Below, in pieces: positions 57,263 to 63,463 of a DNA stretch of 64,000 nt. The notes below the pieces were generated by a model. That model was not told where the DNA came from, did not search any database, and saw nothing but the letters and a program-made list of their open reading frames with translations. A program made the position numbers and the translations under genes. Within the stretch, counting starts at the first letter, position 1. The number at the start of each line of letters is the position of its first letter. Origin of the DNA: a virus. The stretch lies in the IMG/VR virus record IMGVR_UViG_3300042564_004498, positions 1 through 64,000 of that record; one strand, 5' to 3'.

Positions 57263-57327
57263 AGTGTTGTATAATATATTAATGATAAATATATGATATA
57301 TTGTTTGGGGGTTACATTTATTATCCG

Positions 57328-57430
57328 TACCTTTGTATCACTGAATCGGTAACCACTCCGACAGGGGGCGCAAGTAAGGTTGGGGAGAGTGGACGGAGCA
57401 GCGCTTTATATTTTTAATATAAATCCCCCA
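57328..57430 (+). ncRNA. possible structured RNA
   Basis: TACCTTTG, a good -7 match, starts the stretch. Behind it, CTCCG and CGGAG about 40 bases apart, plus GGGGGCGCAAG and GCAGCGCT, could form a multi-stem RNA. No ORF covers it. The evidence is pairing potential and the promoter only. Confidence 0.3.
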
Positions 57431-57523
57431 CCTTTGTTACGAATATCATAATGGTACCTTTAACTAAGAGAAAATTATTACTAATGAAATCCCCCATTCT
57501 TTGTGAATGTCATAATTTGTTTG

Positions 57524-57531
57524 TATATTTG
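57524..57531 (+). promoter_or_regulatory. Bacteroidota-type -7 element (TATATTTG)
   Basis: About 52 bases before the ATG at 57584. The leader contains a GACGG...CCGTC hairpin (about 57539-57557). Confidence 0.6.
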
Positions 57532-57583
57532 TGTCTTGACGGTGATAGTCGCCGTCATCTCTTACACATTTAAATCATTAGTC

Positions 57584-57658
57584 ATGAAAGGTTTCCTTAA
57601 AGCATTGTTTGTTGGGTATGTAGTAGTTGGGGTTTATAACCACCTTACAAAGAAATAA
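57584..57658 (+). CDS. micro-protein with one membrane helix, 24 aa
   Basis: MKGFLKALFVGYVVVGVYNH then LTKK: a Lys-flanked hydrophobic helix. A promoter, structured leader and terminator frame it, which makes a real small membrane peptide likely. Confidence 0.5.
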   Translation: MKGFLKALFVGYVVVGVYNHLTKK

Positions 57659-57659
57659 C

Positions 57660-57684
57660 AGAGGGACATTGATGTCCCCCTCTT
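57660..57684. terminator. bidirectional terminator
   Basis: AGAGGGACAT / ATGTCCCCCTCT with a two-base bulge, followed by T residues; between the micro-protein and the convergent gene at 57683. Confidence 0.65.
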
Positions 57685-57961
57685 ATTTTACATACTCCCT
57701 TATTAGTTCCTGACACTTACCCACTATATCCTTGGGGGTAATGTTGTCCCCGCCATATTCATAGAGTCCTTCTATCTTGGCATCCACACATCCCCACGCA
57801 TCCATTCCTATTGGTTTACGTTGGAAGGTTTTCTTTGCCCTCTCGAAATATAGAGAACCTAACTCCATTCCCCCACCATCTGAGATTACTATTCTTATTA
57901 CTCCCTCATCCATTGGGGATAATTCATATGTCAAATTGTCTACTGTTATATCCATAATCAT
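57683..57961 (-). CDS. hypothetical protein, 92 aa
   Basis: MIMDITVDNLTYELSPMDEG then VIRIVISDGGGMELGSLYFE: a beta-rich acidic small protein. The upstream CTATATTTATGA is the late-type element. No tag. Function unknown. Confidence 0.55.
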   Translation of the reverse strand: MIMDITVDNLTYELSPMDEGVIRIVISDGGGMELGSLYFERAKKTFQRKPIGMDAWGCVDAKIEGLYEYGGDNITPKDIVGKCQELIREYVK

Positions 57962-58796
57962 AAATATAGGTTGGGGAACATATAAAATAAAGGTGAAACC
58001 ATCCGATTAGGATGTATTAACAGTTGGGGTGTTGATAACTTTTGGTCCTGACAGTCTGTCATAAGGAAAAATAAATGTTAATTGTTGATAACTTTAGGGT
58101 AAATTATTTGGATTTGTCAAAATGTCAGGGGAGCTCTCGATAGGGGATAATCCCTTTCCCCGCATTTAACCCCCACCGTGGTTACACAGTCTACCACTTT
58201 TTACCACCGATAGTGTCATGTGGATAGTGTAAAGACCACTTTTTTCCCCCTGACGACCCCTACAGGACCAGTTTTTTACTATGTGTATTTCCTAGCGAAA
58301 AAGGGAGTAGTAAGTGAAAGACGCGTGGAAACGAGTTTACGAGTGTTATAGAAGGACTTTTATTACTTCAACGAGTGTCACAGACCGACCTAAGGAGTGA
58401 ACCGATACACTATATGTCCCCCTCGTATAGACCATGTAACATCCTTTCGTAGTGGAGACAACTCATTAGTGGTAAGTAGTGGGGAAACTTACTATTCATA
58501 TCACTCATGTGAGTTTTAAACTGACTACACTGATATGAAACATAAGTTATTATATCATCGTGTAATTATATGACATCACATATAAATGGTCGTAGACCAT
58601 TACTTTTATATGTCATTACATATAACGATTACTAATACCACCACATATGTCTCTTCGTTTAGGTGGGGACCACATATGTTGGGCGGGGAACATATAATTA
58701 TTATCGGGTTATAGGTAATAATAAGGTTATAGACTGATAATATATGTTTATAAGGTTCAGGACTTATATCCGTATTTATACGATAATATCCGAAAA
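57962..58796. other. gene-free repetitive region
   Basis: About 830 bases without a credible gene. It holds inverse DnaA-box-like TGTTGATAA at 58030-58038 and 58083-58091, the palindrome TGACAGTCTGTCA, ACGAGTG-type direct repeats around 58330-58380, and hairpin AATGGTC-GTA-GACCATT near 58586, flanked by two inverted copies of an ATATGTxATxACATAT motif. A 67-codon frame on the minus strand (58606-58809) is mostly made of these repeats and I do not call it. Confidence 0.5.
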
Positions 58797-58862
58797 TGAT
58801 ACGATACATGAATGAACGAAAAAAGGAGACCCGAATGGAGTCTCCCTTTGTAGTGAGTGAAT
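58797..58862 (-). repeat. conserved terminator element, copy 1
   Basis: About 65 bases (GATACGATACATGAATGAAC... GTAGTGAGTGA) closely matching 61407-61471. Its centre is a GGAGAC / GTCTCC hairpin followed on the minus strand by TTTTTTCGTTCA, so it ends the gene at 58871. Confidence 0.75.
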
Positions 58863-58870
58863 GGATTGGA

Positions 58871-59137
58871 TTATTTTACTACAGTTACAATCTCTTTGTC
58901 CCACCCTGTTATCTTATTACCATTTTGTAAATTGGTAATCATATTGGTGGCTTCTATTTCAGTATTGAATGTAAGTGGATAAGATTGACAATCCCCATTA
59001 TGACATTCCACATCTGTTATATTCTCCCATAGTTTCCACCATAAGAACTTTGATTGACATTGTACTGTATAATGTTCTTTATTTATCTCCCCTTTCTCGT
59101 AGTGTGTATGTTTAACTACTCTGTATATTTTCTTCAT
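58871..59137 (-). CDS. hypothetical protein, 88 aa
   Basis: Small protein with three Cys (QCQSKFLW, VECHNGDCQSY) that could bind metal. Minus-strand TATATTTG ends 4 bases before the ATG, implying a leaderless mRNA. It is divergent from the gene at 59229 across an inverted repeat. Function unknown. Confidence 0.58.
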   Translation of the reverse strand: MKKIYRVVKHTHYEKGEINKEHYTVQCQSKFLWWKLWENITDVECHNGDCQSYPLTFNTEIEATNMITNLQNGNKITGWDKEIVTVVK

Positions 59138-59141
59138 AACG

Positions 59142-59223
59142 CAAATATATTAATATTTGTTTTTATTGTCAATAAGGTTTATGATTTTCCTTATTGATAT
59201 AGTCATATTAATCATTATCTTTG
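59142..59223. promoter_or_regulatory. divergent promoters with central 9-bp inverted repeat
   Basis: Minus-strand TATATTTG at 59142-59149 and plus-strand TATCTTTG at 59216-59223 face outwards. Between them TCAATAAGG (59169-59177) and CCTTATTGA (59189-59197) are exact reverse complements, a candidate operator for both. Confidence 0.6.
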
Positions 59224-59228
59224 CACAT

Positions 59229-59546
59229 ATGACCGACAATCTTAAACATGCTATCTTTAACTTTCTTACCACCGAGTATGGTAATTTACCCCCTTATAAA
59301 ACAGAGGAATGTGAATATTATGTTTTTTATTTTTTAAAGGGTGAAAAAATAATTGTATACAATTGGGTAACTAAAGAAGTTCATATAAGGTATAGTATTG
59401 TTTGGAGATTTTTAGAGAATTTTTTTGATTTATCGTATACAAAAGTATCCCTGTTAATGTCAGAGTGGTTAGAATCTATTTACAAATTAGATATATCTAA
59501 AATATCAACAATTAATGACCATCAATTTAGTTGGATACATAATTAA
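59229..59546 (+). CDS. WFE-family-like protein, 105 aa
   Basis: I choose the ATG at 59229, five bases after the -7 element, so the mRNA is leaderless; a longer frame from 59157 would run through the promoter. KHAIFNFLTTEYG, KIIVYNWVTKEVHIRYSIVW, then MSEWLESIYKLDISKI match the family's domain at 48880. Function unknown. Confidence 0.6.
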   Translation: MTDNLKHAIFNFLTTEYGNLPPYKTEECEYYVFYFLKGEKIIVYNWVTKEVHIRYSIVWRFLENFFDLSYTKVSLLMSEWLESIYKLDISKISTINDHQFSWIHN

Positions 59547-59594
59547 TCTATCATATGGTCCGAGGCGTTAATCCCCAACCCCCTTTAAATTAAA

Positions 59595-59618
59595 AACCCC
59601 CACCGTTAAGTGAGGGTT
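59595..59618 (-). terminator. intrinsic terminator
   Basis: AACCCCCAC / GTGAGGGTT with T5 in the minus direction; ends the gene at 59622. Confidence 0.7.
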
Positions 59619-59621
59619 GTA

Positions 59622-60185
59622 TTAATAGAATGATTTTAATTCCATGTACGGCCCCAAATTATATTTGTCTATAATCTGTTTGAAGATTTGTTGTCTGTAT
59701 CTTGAACCCAATATGTTCTTTTTACTAATGAATCCATAACCAAATCCTGAATCACCACTTAATCCCACCACTTTGTAATATGGTTGGTCGTGAAGATTTG
59801 TCGGATATAATCTTGCGGTGAATTTATATCTTAAACCACCCTTAGGTCCGAATGAAAAGTCCCCTAATTCTTTTTCACCACGATGTAGTGGTCGTAAATT
59901 ATCATTTAGTCCAAGTTTTTCAACCAACGCTTCATGTATGTATAGCGCTGTTTTGTCTACAGACATATAAACAAGTGGTGTATGAGTATCTTCACTGAAC
60001 ATCATAATATCTCCATCATAAAGAACATTTATTAAATTATCAATTCCACCCATTAGTTTAGATGTAATTTGTATCCCTGATTGTTTTAACATGGATTTTA
60101 ATGCATCTTTTTTTGAATCGGATTGTTCGTTAATAACCCCTCCCATCATTGATTGTATCCTATGTATGTTCTCTTGTAAGTTCAT
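59622..60185 (-). CDS. tagged protein (MNLQENIxRI type), 187 aa
   Basis: I choose the ATG at 60185: MNLQENIHRIQSMMGGVINE then QSDS, a second form of leader that also ends in EQ and is shared with the next gene (MNLQENIQRIREMM). The rest is an alpha/beta protein (IMMFSEDTHTPLVYMSVDKT, YKVVGLSGDSGFGYGFISKK). The start lies one base after the upstream stop. Confidence 0.62.
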   Translation of the reverse strand: MNLQENIHRIQSMMGGVINEQSDSKKDALKSMLKQSGIQITSKLMGGIDNLINVLYDGDIMMFSEDTHTPLVYMSVDKTALYIHEALVEKLGLNDNLRPLHRGEKELGDFSFGPKGGLRYKFTARLYPTNLHDQPYYKVVGLSGDSGFGYGFISKKNILGSRYRQQIFKQIIDKYNLGPYMELKSFY

Positions 60186-60186
60186 A

Positions 60187-60960
60187 TTATTTAAAGTCAG
60201 GTAGTTTGGTGTCTTTAACAAATTTGTTATGTGAAGCTTTATATGATTTTTGAGTTTCATCGTTCACATCTTTGGTGTATTGCCAATTCCAATATAAATC
60301 ATCGTTTGGTTTGAAACCATAGAACTCATGAACCTTTTTTTGTATTTCAGTTACGTTCTCACCATTCCAATTCTGTCCAACACAAATAAACCCTGTCTCT
60401 ATATCCTTAACAAGATTTGATTCCCCCAATGTTGCGTGTCTATTCTCAATCCAAGTTAGTCTCTCGATTAAGTTTTGGTAGAACATATTGGTTTGTCCCC
60501 ACCTGATGGAACTAAAAAATATAACTGCGTCAGATTCAAATAACTCTTTTGATATCTTCCATAGTTCATCCTTTGGATTGTTATAACTTGCCCAACATCT
60601 ATGGTCACCTGATGGATTTTTCTTCTTATCTTTAAGCATGGATTTTAACACCCCACAACTATTCCCATCTTTTCTTGATACATTCCCTTCACAAGGAACT
60701 ATATTAAGTTCGGAAACATCAATTAAAACTGATGTATCTTTTAACTCATCGTTAAGGTACATGGCAATCGCCTTTGATTTTGGAATATCTTCGTTCTCCT
60801 TATCCCAATTATATCTATTGGAACAACTTAAGATTAAAACTTTCTTTTTATCTTTAAGAATATCTAATGTTTTCTTGATTGATTTCCATGCGTCGGACTG
60901 AACCATCTCTTCGGCAATCATCATCTCTCTTATTCTTTGTATGTTTTCTTGTAAGTTCAT
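60187..60960 (-). CDS. tagged NADPH-dependent FMN reductase-like flavoprotein, 257 aa
   Basis: The leader MNLQENIQRIREMMIAEEMV is followed by a flavodoxin-like fold: KKVLILSCSNRYNWDK in place of the usual nucleotide loop, then SDAVIFFSSIRWGQTNMFYQ and NLIERLTWIENRHATLGESN, the FMN-binding and dimer motif of NAD(P)H-dependent oxidoreductases. Cys in CEGNVSRKDGNSCGVLKSML and HRCWASYNN suggest an iron-sulfur flavoprotein type. A tagged redox enzyme is unusual cargo. TATTTATTAAT precedes the ATG. Confidence 0.72.
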   Translation of the reverse strand: MNLQENIQRIREMMIAEEMVQSDAWKSIKKTLDILKDKKKVLILSCSNRYNWDKENEDIPKSKAIAMYLNDELKDTSVLIDVSELNIVPCEGNVSRKDGNSCGVLKSMLKDKKKNPSGDHRCWASYNNPKDELWKISKELFESDAVIFFSSIRWGQTNMFYQNLIERLTWIENRHATLGESNLVKDIETGFICVGQNWNGENVTEIQKKVHEFYGFKPNDDLYWNWQYTKDVNDETQKSYKASHNKFVKDTKLPDFK

Positions 60961-60977
60961 ATTAATAAATATAAAAA

Positions 60978-61000
60978 AAAGGAGAATGTTATCTCCCTTT
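60978..61000 (-). terminator. intrinsic terminator
   Basis: AAAGGAGA / TCTCCCTTT in the gap, with T8 in the minus direction; ends the HNH gene. Confidence 0.7.
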
Positions 61001-61008
61001 GTTTTATT

Positions 61009-61290
61009 TTACCTACCTTCGTATTCCCATAGTACCGCGTTACAATAAGCATGTACCGCTCCTTCAGTCATATTGGTTTTATGACAATGTTGTAGATGTA
61101 TCGGATGGTCCAAGAATCCATCAGGGAATAGTTTTAGATTGATTCGTCTCTTTGTTATTCTCTCAGGTGCGGGACTGTCTAATGTCTCCCCACAATACAT
61201 ACATAAATTGTTCTGTTCTTTGATATATTGTAACCTAACCTCTCTTCTTTGTGGCTGAGTTAATTTCGTGTAGTCTATTGGTAAATTCAT
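61009..61290 (-). CDS. HNH endonuclease-like protein, 93 aa
   Basis: NNLCMYCGETLDSPAPERI supplies a zinc CxxC pair, HPIHLQHCHKTNMTEGAVHA the H-N-H-like catalytic stretch and AYCNAVLWEYEGR a closing Cys and Asn. Typical small phage HNH protein, perhaps a homing enzyme or a packaging helper. TATTTAT lies 20 bases upstream of the ATG. GC use resembles neighbours. Confidence 0.75.
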   Translation of the reverse strand: MNLPIDYTKLTQPQRREVRLQYIKEQNNLCMYCGETLDSPAPERITKRRINLKLFPDGFLDHPIHLQHCHKTNMTEGAVHAYCNAVLWEYEGR

Positions 61291-61406
61291 ATGACAATAA
61301 TAATCATAGGTATTTATTTTGTCAAATTAAAATAGTGTGGTGAATTATAGGTATTTGTGGTGAATTATGGTTATTTATCCCCCACTCTTGTGAATAGTAG
61401 TTAAAA

Positions 61407-61471
61407 ATGATACAACATAGGAGTGAACGAAAAAGGAGACCTTGTATGGTCTCCTTATGTAGTGAGTGAGT
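61407..61471 (-). repeat. conserved terminator element, copy 2
   Basis: Matches 58797-58862 over most of its length, with hairpin GGAGACC-TTGTAT-GGTCTCC and T5CGTTCAC on the minus strand. Lies directly after the stop of the gene at 61485. Confidence 0.75.
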
Positions 61472-61484
61472 ATGATGTATTATT

Positions 61485-62006
61485 TTACCATGTTCTACAT
61501 GCCCAATATCTTGGTTTCCATCTTGGTCCAGGGTTATCACAATTATGTCTAGCCCTAAATGATTTTCTTCTTTCAGGATTATTCTTTTTAATCCTCATTA
61601 TTTTACCATGAGCAGATTTTCCTCCAAACCCAAAGTTAACCTTTACAACCTTACCCTTATCGTTTTTAACATATACCTTTGACTTCTTAACATCACCTTG
61701 CATAATTTTACCAAGTTGGACCTTACGCCCTTGGTATTCAGCTTCGGTTAACAAATCACCAATAACAAAGTTGGTTTCTTCAACTGAACCATACTTATCC
61801 TCATACAAAGTTTTATTTTTTGAGGTCTCTTCAATCTCTTCAGATTCATTCTTAACGCAATTTGGATATCTTTTACCAAACATTGTTTTCATCCCTTTTT
61901 TGGTATAACCTTTCCAACAACCTTCAGTCATTTCAGTTTCTTCTGCAAGAACACGTTTGATTAAATGAATCAAATCTCCTTCAGTAAGTTTAATAATCTT
62001 TGTCAT
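61485..62006 (-). CDS. tagged protein with SFRARHNC...YWAC module (DUF5872-like), 173 aa
   Basis: The tag MTKIIKLTEGDLIHLIKRVL then AEE is followed by a Cys-containing middle (EGCWKGYTKKGMKTMFGKRY). The C-terminus (VYVKNDKGKVVKVNFGFGG, NPERRKSFRARHNCDNPGPR, WKPRYWACRTW) is the same module as in 6098. This module is common on T4-like and marine phage virion proteins as far as I recall. Late role inferred. Confidence 0.7.
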   Translation of the reverse strand: MTKIIKLTEGDLIHLIKRVLAEETEMTEGCWKGYTKKGMKTMFGKRYPNCVKNESEEIEETSKNKTLYEDKYGSVEETNFVIGDLLTEAEYQGRKVQLGKIMQGDVKKSKVYVKNDKGKVVKVNFGFGGKSAHGKIMRIKKNNPERRKSFRARHNCDNPGPRWKPRYWACRTW

Positions 62007-62011
62007 ATTAT

Positions 62012-63001
62012 TTATTGTTTTAAATGTTTAAATCTAAATTCTATCTTCGCTCCTTTTGGGTCTTCCGCCTTCCATCTGAATCTCTTACCAATATAGTCTT
62101 TAAGTTCTCCCCTCATTTTGATTTTGATTGCGTCTTCCACCTTAGTTGAATCAAGGTTAGGAATCTCCCCCTTTAAATAGTTTTGTGGTGTAGTCACTTG
62201 GGTGTTGTTTTCTCTTTTAAGAACATCATATACATCTATGTCCACGAAAGCTTTGTCATCATTCACATCTATATTCTTTACTTGGAACTTTATATTTGTA
62301 TTTGGAACCATTTGTTCTGGGTCCCGATTCCAATAGTTGAACGTCTTTGCAGTTTTCTTTCTCTTTTTTAAATCAGGTTCAATATTTTTTAATTTCTGTA
62401 CCTTATTCTTCATTATCTCCTCGTGACTATATCCTCTTTCTAATAGTTTCATCTCCTCAGGAGTTAATGTGTACAAATTGTCAAACTCTTTATTGTCCCA
62501 CGATACAGGATTGGAATTACTCATTTGTCTACTCGTGGATGAAGAATAATTTGCAGTTACCTCATACCACTTATCATCTTTGAATATGTAAACTGGGTAC
62601 CATCCGTATGATGCAACTTTGTAGTATGGAATTCCTTTTGGGTCTTCAGTCCAATAACCCTCTAAGTTTGAACCCCTGAAAGGTAATTGGGCTATTGTGT
62701 ATAACTTCGCATTTGGATTTGATATAACTTTACCCTTTTGTTTTCTTGGGTCAACAAAGTTCTCCTTTGTTAGATTTGAATAGTCACCATCTTTTTTAAA
62801 GTTTAACACATACAATTCCAAAATATATTGTTCAAACCCTTCAGGTATTCCCATATATGGCGCCATGTGTTTGATGACGGTCAATAAAGATGCTCTCGTT
62901 CTATTTTTTTTCTTCTCCTCGTCTAATAACTTGAATAGCTTGGAAACCACTTTTAATGATGGCTCATTGGACTCTTCCGATATTGTGGTAATTGTTTTCA
63001 T
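62012..63001 (-). CDS. hypothetical protein with tag-like start, 329 aa
   Basis: MKTITTISEESNEPSLKVVS resembles the tag without a clear EQ end. The body is beta-rich and Lys-rich (YYKVASYGWYPVYIFKDDKW, IKFQVKNIDVNDDKAFVDID). ATATTTATTAATA precedes the ATG. It stands 5 bases before the tagged gene at 61485. Function unknown. Confidence 0.6.
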   Translation of the reverse strand: MKTITTISEESNEPSLKVVSKLFKLLDEEKKKNRTRASLLTVIKHMAPYMGIPEGFEQYILELYVLNFKKDGDYSNLTKENFVDPRKQKGKVISNPNAKLYTIAQLPFRGSNLEGYWTEDPKGIPYYKVASYGWYPVYIFKDDKWYEVTANYSSSTSRQMSNSNPVSWDNKEFDNLYTLTPEEMKLLERGYSHEEIMKNKVQKLKNIEPDLKKRKKTAKTFNYWNRDPEQMVPNTNIKFQVKNIDVNDDKAFVDIDVYDVLKRENNTQVTTPQNYLKGEIPNLDSTKVEDAIKIKMRGELKDYIGKRFRWKAEDPKGAKIEFRFKHLKQ

Positions 63002-63027
63002 TATTAATAAATATACGGATAATAAAA

Positions 63028-63051
63028 AACCCCCACATTTCTGTGAGGGTT
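63028..63051 (-). terminator. intrinsic terminator
   Basis: AACCCCCACA / TGTGAGGGTT with T6 in the minus direction; ends the gene at 63057. Confidence 0.7.
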
Positions 63052-63056
63052 ATTAT

Positions 63057-63257
63057 TTATTTTACCTCTCCATAAAGGTCAACTTTATATCCTTTTTTGG
63101 TTATGATAGAATCCATATGGTACCAAAGTTTTTCTTTGTTTTCTATTGTCTCAATAACAACCTTCGTTCGGTTTGTTGTTTCTTGATTAGGACTTGTGTC
63201 AATTGTATAAGGAATATTGTTAATTTCCATATACTTAATATATTCATTTGTTTCCAT
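63057..63257 (-). CDS. hypothetical protein, 66 aa
   Basis: METNEYIKYMEINNIPYTID then KVVIETIENKEKLWYHMDSI: small alpha/beta protein, no recognised motif. Expected to be transcribed with 63281 and 63450. Confidence 0.5.
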   Translation of the reverse strand: METNEYIKYMEINNIPYTIDTSPNQETTNRTKVVIETIENKEKLWYHMDSIITKKGYKVDLYGEVK

Positions 63258-63280
63258 TACTATTTTTTTATGTCAGACAT

Positions 63281-63463
63281 CTACTTAAGGACCAATTGTG
63301 TTTGGGTCGCTCTTAATTTCTTATTTAAATACTTCTTCACTCCGACCTCCACATACCATTTCCTGTTCTGTCTTCTACGCCTTGAGTGACAGGTAGAGCA
63401 ACTGTCTATCACTAAAGTAATAACCAATAAACATAACCACCACTTAATATTATTTTTTTTCAT
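63281..63463 (-). CDS. small lipoprotein candidate, 60 aa
   Basis: KWWLCLLVITLVIDSCSTCH is a hydrophobic signal ending in a lipobox-like Cys, followed by a very basic stretch (SRRRRQNRKWY). Starts in a 14-base overlap with the upstream gene. Function unknown. Confidence 0.5.
   Translation of the reverse strand: MKKNNIKWWLCLLVITLVIDSCSTCHSRRRRQNRKWYVEVGVKKYLNKKLRATQTQLVLK

Noticed and set aside
58606-58809. 67-codon minus-strand frame
   Set aside because: It lies in palindromic, gene-free DNA, and its sequence is built from the nearby repeats, with no promoter.
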